Assembly: GCA_964556665.1 (NCBI GenBank)
Contig: CAZKXU010000038.1
Span: 1 to 29,513 of the forward strand
Length of the DNA: 29,513 bases
Reading direction: 5' to 3'
Origin: CAZKXU01 sp964556665
GTDB lineage: Bacteria > Bdellovibrionota_C > UBA2361 > CAZKXU01
Part shown: positions 1-8,751 of the stretch, one piece after another
Layout: each line of letters starts with the position of its first letter
Numbering within the stretch: position 1 is the stretch's first letter
Program-made: the position numbers and the translations under genes
Notes under the pieces: model-generated
What the model was told of the DNA's origin: nothing
Database searches by the model: none
Seen by the model: only the letters and a program-made list of their open reading frames with translations

Positions 1-102
1 GGCAACGCTGCGCGCTATACGTGAAAAAACTTATTTGGCGAAGCACTAGTTATTATTAGATACTATATAAATACAGTTATGACTAATTGTCCTTACATAG
101 AA
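1..102. other. Left-edge region, no identifiable gene
   Basis: No gene can be recognised here. One plus-strand frame stays open from the window edge to a TAG at 47-49, and another to a TAG at about 57-59. Either could be the last codons of a gene lying to the left and convergent with the TPR gene. The fragments are too short to assign. Confidence 0.2.
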
Positions 103-2064
103 TTAGATCTCCTCCGAAAACACCTGGTCCGCCAGAAGATTTATAGTCTTTCCAATATCCTCTCCTTTAACTGTGACCTTCTTACCACTGCGTTTAGAAT
201 CGAAGAGGAAACGGTGCTTTCCCTCTGTGAACTCATAGTCGAGAGTGGTTTGAATTAGTTTTTCAGTCTGCACTAAGAAGGGCGTGCCTTCAAAATCTTT
301 TTTAAAATTGACGGCACTACCGATTAGGTTTACTGGAAGTTTAAAGCCATAATTTCGCACTTCGGCCGGAGCTAGTACGAAAACATCATCAATGATGCTG
401 TTATACTGCTCAGTTCCAGGCTCAAGTAAGGAAAGTTTTAAAAGCTGAAGATGCACCAACAGAAGATCATCATATTTTGGACGTAACGAGCTTACAGTGT
501 TATCTAGAAGCTTGACACCTTGGCTCTTTTTCCATCCCTTAATCATATTTTCCGCCATGTAGGCCTGGTAAAATATATTTGCTACTTGACGCCCATCATG
601 CTCTTTTTCTAGATCTATTCTTTTATTTAGAATGGTTGTCGGTATGTCAGCTAGCAGCTCTCCAAAAGTTGGATACTCAATCATACTATCGGTGTTTCTT
701 ATGTATAGATCCTCAAGGGAGGAGAGGTCGTCAATTAGTACTCCGCGTGCGCGTCTTTTAAGCCACCAGGCTCGCAACTCATTTGATGTTCTTCTCCATA
801 AGTTATCTATATAATCAAAAAAGCCATCTGTTTTACGAAGTGCAATGATGTTGCTCTCTCTATGCAGAGCCTGTGCTAGTGAGATTAGTGTTGCTGACTC
901 AAGATCTTCGACGCTTGTTCCGATCTTGCCGAACCACTGCCTATTCTCGATCGCCATGTTGAGATGTTTCAATGCGTCTTCTATATGGCCAGTATGGAGA
1001 GCGATACGACCACGCGCCATATGTACAAGCGCACGGTGCTCCTCTCCATTTCGTAGCGGATACTGCGCTATGCAAGAATCAAAGTTGTCCATCGTTTTCT
1101 TAGCTTTTTCAAACTTAAGCTGTTCTATATAGAGTAATGAAAGGTTCAGCGCAGGCAGTACATGCTCACATCCATCCGGCAAACTTGTAGCCTTAAGCCA
1201 GTTATTCTCCGCTTGGTCCTCTTTAAAAATCTCTTTATAGACTTCGCCTGAATTATTTAATGGCGTAGCTGGCTGCCCAAGTTCTCCTAACGACATTTCA
1301 TAACGGATCGCCTCTTTAAAGACATTTAGGGAGGCTTCGCGATCATTGTGCATAGAGAGTAAGATCCCAAGCATGTTTAAGGTTCGGCCAGGCTCAGCTC
1401 CGGCAAGCGCACCAAGTTTTGCAACCTTAATCGCATCCTCAACCTTACCAAGTTTCATTAATACCCAGGCACGCGTGCCAGGATACCATTCTCCGTAGTA
1501 TCCCTGCGCTGTGAAATTATCTAGCTCCTGCAGTGCACCTTCGTAATCATCGAGGTTGAGTCTGATCTGAGATATCAGATAGAGAATCTGGGCGTGTTCG
1601 CGTTTTAGCTGCTCATCGGGGTAGGGAGGGGCTCCATTTATTTTTTCAAAGAGCGCCTGTGCTTGTTTAATATATTTTAAGGAGAGCCTAAAGTGGCCAA
1701 CATGCACCAGGTAGTAGCCAGCCAGCATGGTGTGAGCCTGGTACATCTGAGGATCTTTCTGTAATGCCTTCAATAACTTTGTGCGCGCATCAAGTAGTCT
1801 TTCCTGCGACATTAAGATTGTGGCATCAAGCAGCAAATCCTGCGGGGTTTTATTCTCATCCGGTTCGTCAACTGAGGAGAGACCAAAATCAAACGGATCG
1901 AAAGGATCTTTTACTTCGGCGCAGGCGTGAATGTAAGAGCTAGGAAATATAGGGAATAGTAATTCACCACAGAGGACACAGAGGACACAGAGAATGATGG
2001 AGTAAAATCTCCCCTCTCCGTGACCTCTGTGCTCTCGGTGGTGAATTATCTCTTTGACTACCAC
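103..2064 (-). CDS. Exported TPR-repeat protein with repeat-derived N-terminus
   Basis: This 653-residue protein is helical and made of tetratricopeptide-like repeats, seen as spaced Ala/Leu/Tyr patterns from about residue 80 to 400 (for example the ALQKDPQMYQAHTMLAGYYL region). Such arrays are protein-interaction scaffolds. The GTG start overlaps the stop of the upstream transglutaminase gene by 7 nt, so it is probably the third gene of a DUF58-transglutaminase-TPR operon. Residues about 7-35 are encoded by a dispersed palindromic repeat (1961-2047) and supply a hydrophobic stretch, SIILCVLCVLCG. After it comes LLFPIFPSSYIHACA, which looks like the end of a signal peptide with cleavage after ACA. 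Export to the periplasm is therefore inferred. The C-terminal 250 residues show no domain I recognise. The function is unknown; a partner role for the neighbouring membrane transglutaminase is plausible from context only. Confidence 0.8.
   Translation of the reverse strand: MVVKEIIHHREHRGHGEGRFYSIILCVLCVLCGELLFPIFPSSYIHACAEVKDPFDPFDFGLSSVDEPDENKTPQDLLLDATILMSQERLLDARTKLLKALQKDPQMYQAHTMLAGYYLVHVGHFRLSLKYIKQAQALFEKINGAPPYPDEQLKREHAQILYLISQIRLNLDDYEGALQELDNFTAQGYYGEWYPGTRAWVLMKLGKVEDAIKVAKLGALAGAEPGRTLNMLGILLSMHNDREASLNVFKEAIRYEMSLGELGQPATPLNNSGEVYKEIFKEDQAENNWLKATSLPDGCEHVLPALNLSLLYIEQLKFEKAKKTMDNFDSCIAQYPLRNGEEHRALVHMARGRIALHTGHIEDALKHLNMAIENRQWFGKIGTSVEDLESATLISLAQALHRESNIIALRKTDGFFDYIDNLWRRTSNELRAWWLKRRARGVLIDDLSSLEDLYIRNTDSMIEYPTFGELLADIPTTILNKRIDLEKEHDGRQVANIFYQAYMAENMIKGWKKSQGVKLLDNTVSSLRPKYDDLLLVHLQLLKLSLLEPGTEQYNSIIDDVFVLAPAEVRNYGFKLPVNLIGSAVNFKKDFEGTPFLVQTEKLIQTTLDYEFTEGKHRFLFDSKRSGKKVTVKGEDIGKTINLLADQVFSEEI
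1961..2047. repeat. Palindromic dispersed repeat (CACAGAGGACACAGAG type)
   Basis: This 87-bp block has perfect 10-bp inverted ends, AATTCACCAC and GTGGTGAATT. Inside are tandem GAGGACACA units on the left and a complementary CCTCTGTGCTCT stretch on the right. Repeats that translate as HREHRGHGE or LCVLCVLCG in different frames are familiar as dispersed intergenic repeats in many environmental proteobacterial genomes. Here the copy lies inside the 5' end of the TPR gene and is in frame. Confidence 0.75.
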
Positions 2065-4310
2065 CTTGCCCCACTTAAAACGAAAAATGCCGATGCAGGA
2101 TTCAATCTTGCCAAAAGCTTCCTAGCAAACTTTAATCTTCCTAGTGCCTCGAAATCCCTTCTTCTGATTCCCGATACCTCATCACTTTTAAGTGTATCCA
2201 TAGATGCTCTGCTGTAATTAGAACGTAAAATAAGCTCAGTAATTAATAGTGATTCTATACCCAGCTCCTGATAAAGCCTATTCTTAAATTCAGCTCTGGT
2301 CTCGCCAAACTTTCGTCTAAAGCCTGAATCATATAGCCAGGATAAAAGTGCTCGATAGGAACGTGTGAGCTTTGTTTCAGGACTACTTGGCAGCAGCCAT
2401 CCAAAACGTAGGAATATTTTAATAAATAAAAGAAATAAGAACCCTATCGTGACGCAAAGTAAGAGTTCTTTTGTGGATGGAATATATAAGTGGCTCGTAT
2501 CGTCAAAGCTTTTCTCGTTTTTTGTAATATCTTTAGGTAGGATCTCCTCACCAGGATCGAGCATCCCCATTAGTTCCTCAAGGACCTTCATATCAACGGG
2601 CGTTACGGCATGGCTCTCGACCTGCTCAGGTTTAGTATCAAACGGAACCCAGCCATAACCATTAAGGTAGGCCTCTGCCCAGGCATGTCGATCACTCATT
2701 CTTAATAAGATGTGTCCATCTTTAGCCTGACTTAGATCGGTAAGATACCCTGTTCCGATACGCGCTGGTATCCCAAGAGCGCGTAACATATAAACAGTCG
2801 CATGCGAGAAATGCACACAGTAGCCACGTTTATCTCCGAATAGAAACGGTGCTACCGGATCCTCGTTTTCCTTTACCTCGTGTCCAGGTGAGAGGGTATA
2901 TATAGAGGTTTTATTCAGATACTCAATGAGTCCGTGGATCTTCTCGACAGGTGTATTTAAATCATCCGTAATCCTCTTCGCCAATTCACGGTAGCGTGGA
3001 TCTGGATGTTCGATCAGATAGTGCTTATTAATATCTTCGCTCCAGCGTTTATCGCCGACAGCTGTGTCCTTAATCTTTTCAGGATCAACGGAGAATGCTG
3101 GAGCCATTGAGTACGCTCTATAAGTTGCCTTAAAGCGAGAGGGATTTGGGTTTTTGAGTTGACGTATATTGATCGGATAATCCACGGCGAATACGTTTTT
3201 ATGTTCGGCTAGAAGATAGATTGACTGCACAAGCGGAGTGCGTTCCGTAAGCTCGACATCTTCAGCAGCAGTGTAGGGTTCGTTTGGATCGGTAAAAGTA
3301 ACGTCCTGATCGTAGATACGGCTTGCTATAGCAAGCTCCCGTCCGTTGAATTCGGAGAGCGCAGTTTCGCGGATGTACAGCATGGGAGAGAAAGGATTAT
3401 CAGGGTAGTCTCCCTCAAAGCGAACTAAGGCTGAGGGCTGGTCGTTGCTGCCAAGTGCGGAATGAAATCCAAGTGGGCTAATACCCTCCTCACGCGCCTG
3501 GCCTACACCATTTGCAACGCGGGTCACCGATAATGTCTGATAGTGATCGAATATCTGTAAGGCTATAAGATAAATTGTAATACCGACTGCAAGGCCTAGT
3601 ATAAGGGCTCTGACTGTATCGAGCTTGCCGCGACCGACGGCACTCACGCTACGCTCAGGAAAAGGCCAAGGCCGCGTAGGGAGGGTGGCTAATACAGTGT
3701 AGGAGGCAAGTGCAAGCACAAGCGTGACCCCGATCATAACAAAGGCACCAATTTGCGAGATGCCAACTGCCCATGAGAGATCATCGATAATCGAGGGGCG
3801 GTTTAGTTGAAAGGCGCGGTGAGGGGAGAGAAGTAATACTACGCTAAAGGTTATAAGAATAAGTTCAAAAGTTAAAAACCAGATCTTTCTCCAGAATGCC
3901 CAGGAGGAGAAAAGCCCCAGGTAGAAAAAGATGAGGATGGTATTAAGATGCTGCTCCAGTGCGTAAAAGAAAAGTATTCCGCGTGCCTCTGAAGTCGGAG
4001 CAAGTGCTAGCGGTATAAATAAAAGCTTTAATATAAGGAATAATCCTATTGCCAAAGCAATTAGGGCCAGATCTTTTAACTTACTAAAGGCCAATAAAGT
4101 GCCCAACACTATGCCAAGAGAGGCACCAAGTGAGAGCATGCTAAGTGCAGTTCCGAACTGCATAAAACGATCGGCAATTATTATAAACAGTGTAAAGAAA
4201 AAGGCTCGCAATAAGGTTATAAGACTAAGAGTTGTACGGGCGGATTGTGCGGCAGAGTTATTTTGTGTGTAAGCTGTCATATATATACTACCGTACGACC
4301 TCCCATCCAT
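2058..4310 (-). CDS. Membrane transglutaminase-like protein (TgpA/DUF3488 type)
   Basis: This 750-residue protein has about six hydrophobic segments in residues 25-270, a periplasmic region with a transglutaminase-like core, one further membrane segment near 630-650, and a cytoplasmic C-terminal tail. The papain-like triad is visible: Cys498 in RGYCVHFSHATVYMLRALG, His542 in SDRHAWAEAYLNGYGWV and Asp558 in PFDTKPE. This matches the TgpA/DUF3488-transglut family, which usually sits beside DUF58 and MoxR genes. It overlaps the upstream DUF58 gene by 23 nt and the downstream TPR gene by 7 nt, indicating translational coupling. A second ATG at 4278-4280 (residue 11) begins 8 nt after the DUF58 stop and is an equally possible start, since neither start has a convincing Shine-Dalgarno. 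The substrate is unknown; peptide or cell-wall-associated processing is inferred from the family. Confidence 0.85.
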   Translation of the reverse strand: MDGRSYGSIYMTAYTQNNSAAQSARTTLSLITLLRAFFFTLFIIIADRFMQFGTALSMLSLGASLGIVLGTLLAFSKLKDLALIALAIGLFLILKLLFIPLALAPTSEARGILFFYALEQHLNTILIFFYLGLFSSWAFWRKIWFLTFELILITFSVVLLLSPHRAFQLNRPSIIDDLSWAVGISQIGAFVMIGVTLVLALASYTVLATLPTRPWPFPERSVSAVGRGKLDTVRALILGLAVGITIYLIALQIFDHYQTLSVTRVANGVGQAREEGISPLGFHSALGSNDQPSALVRFEGDYPDNPFSPMLYIRETALSEFNGRELAIASRIYDQDVTFTDPNEPYTAAEDVELTERTPLVQSIYLLAEHKNVFAVDYPINIRQLKNPNPSRFKATYRAYSMAPAFSVDPEKIKDTAVGDKRWSEDINKHYLIEHPDPRYRELAKRITDDLNTPVEKIHGLIEYLNKTSIYTLSPGHEVKENEDPVAPFLFGDKRGYCVHFSHATVYMLRALGIPARIGTGYLTDLSQAKDGHILLRMSDRHAWAEAYLNGYGWVPFDTKPEQVESHAVTPVDMKVLEELMGMLDPGEEILPKDITKNEKSFDDTSHLYIPSTKELLLCVTIGFLFLLFIKIFLRFGWLLPSSPETKLTRSYRALLSWLYDSGFRRKFGETRAEFKNRLYQELGIESLLITELILRSNYSRASMDTLKSDEVSGIRRRDFEALGRLKFARKLLARLNPASAFFVLSGARW

Positions 4311-5556
4311 GTGTAGTACAGTTGGATAGGAACTGCGGGTAATAAACAGGACTACTTACGGGCATCTTCTCTTCAACCACAAAATGTCTGCGCAGCCTGT
4401 TGTTATGCCTATCTGCATTAGCTACTAAGCGCATGGCATTATCCTCCTCGGCAATAAAAATAATCGGTTTTATACCTTGGTTTTCAAGGTGTGAGCAAAT
4501 TCCTGTTAGCAGTGAATACTCATCTTGGTCGGAGAATCTAAGCGCTGATATAAATAACAGTACGTTATCAATGCGTGCTCCATTTATCTCTGTGTTAACG
4601 GTATTAATTAAATTATCCAACTCCTGCTGTATAGAAATTGCAGTGGATTCAAAACTATCCCAAACTGAGTTAATCAGGAGATCCTTTGCAGCAGCTGCGC
4701 TGCGTGCAATTTCCCGTTGCCCCTGTCCCTCGCAGCCGAAGTAGATCTGAATCTCGAGGTCCTCAAGTTTGCGAAGGTAAGCAATTGCGCTCCCGGCTGC
4801 TGTATCATCACTGGCGCGCGCTAAGCCAAAGGCTAATACCTGTCCCTCCGGTGTAATCGAGGGCTCCGCATGCCGGGAAATTAGCTCTCCGGAGCGCGCA
4901 AAGATCTTCCACACTATTTTTTTCATTCCATCTGCAGGATTATAGGGCTTAAGATCAAACGGATCCCCCTCACGTCTGTTAGTATCCATGACCTGATCTC
5001 CGCTTCTAAAGCATGAGCTAAAGATCGGAAAGGAGTGACGATCGTATGCTGGAGGAGCAGCTTTAAAAATTATTCCAGCCTCATTAATATCAGCATTCCA
5101 CTTAAAGGCTGTGAGCCCAAAGCGGTCAGCTAATGTAAACTTAATTTCAATAACTTTCCATTGACCACGATGTGGAAAGGTTAGCTCAAGCGGCACAGCA
5201 CGCACCTCATCGCTGCTGCCGGTAAAGGCAATAGCTGGAAGCTCTGGGTAGTCAGAGGCAAATTTAAATTTGACAGTTAAGATATAGAATGGCAGCAAAC
5301 GCAGCAGTTCTAATTTGGCTATGATGGTAGACTTAGTGAGAGCGATATGCTCATCTCGAGTCGGTACGAGTGTGAGTCGGCTGCGAGCTTTAATTTTAAG
5401 TGCTGCAATAAAGGTCAGGCAGGCAAAGCCCAAAAAGAGTGTCAGAGCAGTATATGAAAAAACAGTTGCTACAATATCCTGCTCACGTACCGGACCTAAT
5501 AAGAAGTAGGTAGAGAGTAAGAGAAGTAGTGCACTGCGAAAGGTTAGAATTTGCAT
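4288..5556 (-). CDS. DUF58 domain protein
   Basis: This 422-residue protein starts with two hydrophobic segments (about residues 5-22 and 30-50). The DUF58 signature follows near residues 190-225: GDQVMDTNRREGDPFDLK, then YNPADGMKKIVWKIFARSGE, as in proteins encoded with MoxR AAA ATPases. The C-terminal part resembles a vWA-like fold but I see no clear MIDAS motif. It is the first gene of the leftward operon with the transglutaminase and TPR genes. No MoxR gene lies upstream: the next gene, at 5732, is divergent and unrelated. DUF58/MoxR/transglutaminase clusters are linked to envelope stress or assembly in other bacteria; the precise role here is unknown. Confidence 0.85.
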   Translation of the reverse strand: MQILTFRSALLLLLSTYFLLGPVREQDIVATVFSYTALTLFLGFACLTFIAALKIKARSRLTLVPTRDEHIALTKSTIIAKLELLRLLPFYILTVKFKFASDYPELPAIAFTGSSDEVRAVPLELTFPHRGQWKVIEIKFTLADRFGLTAFKWNADINEAGIIFKAAPPAYDRHSFPIFSSCFRSGDQVMDTNRREGDPFDLKPYNPADGMKKIVWKIFARSGELISRHAEPSITPEGQVLAFGLARASDDTAAGSAIAYLRKLEDLEIQIYFGCEGQGQREIARSAAAAKDLLINSVWDSFESTAISIQQELDNLINTVNTEINGARIDNVLLFISALRFSDQDEYSLLTGICSHLENQGIKPIIFIAEEDNAMRLVANADRHNNRLRRHFVVEEKMPVSSPVYYPQFLSNCTTHGWEVVR

Positions 5557-5670
5557 CGGATTTGAGCTTTAGAATACCATAGTAAATGGAGATTAAAAAG
5601 TTAGCTCGTTGAGATGCCCTTGTCCTATCACGTTCTTTTAAATTGGCATAACGTATAGAATTAATTGGTC

Positions 5671-5748
5671 AAGAAAGTAGCCGGCAACAGGTAACAGATA
5701 ACTGATTCAGAAATCAGATCTCTGTTATCTGTTGTCGGCTACTTACTT
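5671..5748. repeat. Long hairpin repeat (AACAGATAACAGA type)
   Basis: Two arms of about 37 nt, 5671-5707 and 5711-5748, are near-complementary around a 3-nt loop. The core AGTAGCCGGCAACAGGTAAC on the left pairs with GTTATCTGTTGTCGGCTACT on the right with few mismatches. The right arm contains the TTG used as the start of the UvrA-like ORF. This is a different repeat family from the others in the window. It lies between divergent genes, so its transcript could fold next to the start of the downstream gene. Confidence 0.8.
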
Positions 5749-7924
5749 AGTCCAACTAAATTATATAAGCCCAGCTTGTTCCTTGCCGAGCTCAGATATT
5801 ATACTAAAATCTGTGGTAAATAATGAATCACTGTCTAAATTGACTATACATATAGCCCAGAAAAGTTATGAACTTCCTCTAGGTCGAATCTTGGGAGTTG
5901 TAGCAGACTCCAGCGGTATTTCATTGCGGCATCTAATTTTACCACTTTATCGGGAATCTCAGCGACAATTTCTCTCATTATCAAGAGGATTCGATCTTGC
6001 AGCAGAAGAATCTCTATCTATTGATGGCTTGCGCTATGTTTATAAGCTCGCAGTCGAAAACAGTGGATTCAAAGGGGATCTACTTTCAGTATTAAATTTG
6101 CGCTCAAGATTATTTGAAATTTTTCAAGCAGTTGGTACCCCTTACTGTCGAAAATGTAAGCGTTATGCAGATAAAGCTTCATTACAGCAGTTTCTTCAAG
6201 CTGTTAATGCCGACGCAACTGTGATGCTAGCCATTAATTTAATGAGAGGCTGCGATAGCAGCAGCATTAGCTTGAGTGAGTTCATGGAGATGTTGGAGGT
6301 AAGACGTATAATAATAGATGGGAAACTTTATTTGAAGGATGATTTAGGAGCATTTCAGGATCTACTGAGTGAGTCACTATTTTCTCTCCCGAAGTTTGTA
6401 AAGCAGGCAGCTCTGGTAGTGGAGAGTATTACCGTTAAGGATCTCGTAACTGCTGAGGCGCTGATTTCAAACTCACTAAAGCCTTATCTGAATTCATATG
6501 ACATCTTAGGTTTTGTTAGTGCTAAGGATCGCGATTTAGGAGCAGGGGTGGAGATCTATCAAGGTTCTCGCTGCCCTCAGTGTAGGATACAGATAGGTGC
6601 TGTAGCTACAGAGTTGGAAAGGTTTGATTTTTTTATAGGGGAACTTTCATACTCTGGCATACAGCAAATTACATTGGGGGCTCTTAGTTCATGGCTTTCT
6701 AAGCTAGATAATAATCTTCATCCCTATATAGCAGAGATTCAAGCAGCGCTTACGGCATTAACGCGCATAGGACTTGGAGATATTAGAATTGACTTCGATT
6801 CTTCCTACCTTTCCAGTGGAGAGGCTATTAAGCTTGAATTGGCAATGTTAGCACAGCTTGGCATCTGTGATGTGATTCTAATAGTTGACCGACTACTTTC
6901 GATCTTTAATGAAGCAGATCTAGATCAGGTCTTTTACCTGTTAACAGCAATTGTAAACAATAACAACACAGTCTTGATTCATAGTGCAGAGGAAGCAGTT
7001 CTCGATCGTACGCACAACCGCTACGAATTTGGTGCTGCAGAAAATCATTCCTACGTTAATGATGAGTCGCAGCCTAAAAAGAATAAGATTGCTAGATCTA
7101 TAGAGCAGAAGCTTCTTACCATTTCCGGTATCAAGGACCTGCCATTTCATGATTTTTCAGTCTCTTTTCCGGCTGTAGGTATTACTAATCTGCGTGGAAG
7201 AAGCGGTTCAGGGAAAACTAGATTAGTTAGAGATCTCTTGCCACAAGCTTTATCAGCACGGTATGGAGTTAAGACCATTTGTTTAGAGGCTAGTTCTCAT
7301 AATTTAAAGAAGGGTAACACATTAGCGCAAGCCTCAGAGCTATATCCTTTGATAGTTGAACTCTTTGTTTCTACCTATGAGGCTCGTCTGCATGGACTTA
7401 CAAAGGAGGCATTTTCTTTGTCACAGAGTAATTTTCTTTGTAAATACTGTGGCGGTCAAGGATTGCAGTTAGTAGAGGAGTTCTCAATTACCTTAGCCGA
7501 TAGATGTGACTATTGTCAGGGAGATCGCTTCGCAGAGAGTCTTCTCAAGATACGTCTATGGGATATGAATATAATGCAGGTTTTAAAACTAACGGTAGCT
7601 GAGAGTCTTTCAATTTTCGTGCATGAAGAAGCGATTTATCATAAATTGCAGCGGCTTTCTTCACTAGGATTAGCACAACTCCAACTTATAGAGCCTATTC
7701 TGGATCCACAGATCGATAGCAGGATTAAGCTGGCGCGCAGCAGAAACTTAAAAGCAGGCTCTATACTTTTAATAGACGATCTTTTTTCGGCGATGAATTT
7801 AGTCGAAAGGATGCAAGTACTTACTTTTATTAAAGCTGAGGTCTCGCAGAATGGGGCAGCTATAATAGCAGGCAACTACCATGAGTTTAAAGAGTGTTCT
7901 GATTATGTTATATCTTTACCATGA
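5732..7924 (+). CDS. Degenerate UvrA-like ABC ATPase
   Basis: The 730-residue protein aligns by eye with UvrA over its whole length but is about 200 residues shorter. In the N-half the Walker A has degenerated to VADSSGISL. The UvrA motif equivalent to IGTPHCPVCGR is present (VGTPYCRKCKR), and one CxxC of the first zinc site remains (RCPQCRIQIG). The N-half ABC signature is YLSSGEAIKL (about 359-368), followed by a Walker B without its glutamate (VILIVDRL). In the C-half Walker A is intact (GRSGSGKT, residues 489-496), and the second zinc module is intact (CKYCGGQG then CDYCQGDRF). The C-half LSGGE signature is missing, and Walker B reads ILLIDDLF with Asp in place of Glu. The start is uncertain: TTG at 5732 lies in a repeat and there is no ATG for about 190 codons. 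The stop overlaps the pssA start (ATGA). It is a UvrA paralogue, probably not the excision-repair enzyme. Confidence 0.8.
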   Translation: MSATYLVQLNYISPACSLPSSDIILKSVVNNESLSKLTIHIAQKSYELPLGRILGVVADSSGISLRHLILPLYRESQRQFLSLSRGFDLAAEESLSIDGLRYVYKLAVENSGFKGDLLSVLNLRSRLFEIFQAVGTPYCRKCKRYADKASLQQFLQAVNADATVMLAINLMRGCDSSSISLSEFMEMLEVRRIIIDGKLYLKDDLGAFQDLLSESLFSLPKFVKQAALVVESITVKDLVTAEALISNSLKPYLNSYDILGFVSAKDRDLGAGVEIYQGSRCPQCRIQIGAVATELERFDFFIGELSYSGIQQITLGALSSWLSKLDNNLHPYIAEIQAALTALTRIGLGDIRIDFDSSYLSSGEAIKLELAMLAQLGICDVILIVDRLLSIFNEADLDQVFYLLTAIVNNNNTVLIHSAEEAVLDRTHNRYEFGAAENHSYVNDESQPKKNKIARSIEQKLLTISGIKDLPFHDFSVSFPAVGITNLRGRSGSGKTRLVRDLLPQALSARYGVKTICLEASSHNLKKGNTLAQASELYPLIVELFVSTYEARLHGLTKEAFSLSQSNFLCKYCGGQGLQLVEEFSITLADRCDYCQGDRFAESLLKIRLWDMNIMQVLKLTVAESLSIFVHEEAIYHKLQRLSSLGLAQLQLIEPILDPQIDSRIKLARSRNLKAGSILLIDDLFSAMNLVERMQVLTFIKAEVSQNGAAIIAGNYHEFKECSDYVISLP

Positions 7925-8682
7925 AGCCTAAATTATTAAAGCCTGATTTTCGCGAAAGATTGTACCGGCGCCGTTATCTTGTTCCGAATGCAGTTACCCT
8001 TGGAAATATGTTTTGTGGTTTTTTGGCTATTATTTATGCCACCTCTGGTCGTTTCGAGAAGGCAGCTTTGGCCATCGGTATTGCGATTCTTTTGGATGGG
8101 CTAGACGGAAGAGTAGCGCGTAAACTAAACGCTACCTCAAAGTTTGGCGTAGAGTTTGATTCCTTCTCAGATCTTGTCTCTTTCGGAGTAGCACCAGCGA
8201 TTCTTATTTATAACTGGTGCTTTAAAATAAGAGCAGATGAGTTTGGTGTAATTGTAACATTTGTATATGCCCTCTGTGCGGCGAGTCGCTTGGCGCGATT
8301 TAATATCACGGAGCCTACTCTTAAGAATTTTACAGGATTGCCTACGCCTGGTGCAGCTGCAGTTATTGGCGCGCTGGTAAATTTTGCACCGATTGTAGAA
8401 CCAACCATTAGTATAATTGCTCTGGGTACAGTAAATATGCTCTTTCTATCATATGTTATGGTTTCCAATATCCCGTATTTTAGCGTCAAGGAGCTTAAGA
8501 TTCGTGGTATACGGCCGGTGGTGCGGCTAGCTCTTGGAGCAGTGATTGCGCTGATCTGGTATAATAGTGGCATTGGTCTCTTGGTGCTGGCGACAGGCTA
8601 TGCCTTTAGCGGTCCGGCAGTAAAGCTAAGACAGGATCTTATTAGTAAGAGAGAAGGGATTAGGGTTGCTAATGTGGGGTAG
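7921..8682 (+). CDS. pssA: CDP-diacylglycerol-serine O-phosphatidyltransferase
   Basis: This 253-residue integral membrane enzyme would make phosphatidylserine from CDP-diacylglycerol and serine, the first committed step to phosphatidylethanolamine. The CDP-alcohol phosphotransferase motif is complete at residues about 59-84: DGLDGRVAR, then G76, D80 and D84 (FGVEFDSFSD). NAVTLGNMFCGFLAI before it and several later hydrophobic segments fit the PssA subfamily of about 240-280 residues. The ATG overlaps the stop of the UvrA-like gene by 4 nt, so its translation is probably coupled to that gene. No phosphatidylserine decarboxylase gene is nearby. A PmtA-like methyltransferase at 17487-18122 could act further along the same lipid route. 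Confidence 0.92.
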   Translation: MKPKLLKPDFRERLYRRRYLVPNAVTLGNMFCGFLAIIYATSGRFEKAALAIGIAILLDGLDGRVARKLNATSKFGVEFDSFSDLVSFGVAPAILIYNWCFKIRADEFGVIVTFVYALCAASRLARFNITEPTLKNFTGLPTPGAAAVIGALVNFAPIVEPTISIIALGTVNMLFLSYVMVSNIPYFSVKELKIRGIRPVVRLALGAVIALIWYNSGIGLLVLATGYAFSGPAVKLRQDLISKREGIRVANVG

Positions 8683-8751
8683 CGCACTCGATCATAAATG
8701 AATTCTCCAGTATACATCTCCCTAGTAAAGAAAATCATAATTATTAAGGTG

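Noticed and set aside
1961..2047. Short tandem GAGGACACA units considered as a CRISPR or satellite array
   Set aside because: There are only two to three units, without spacers, inside a larger palindrome.
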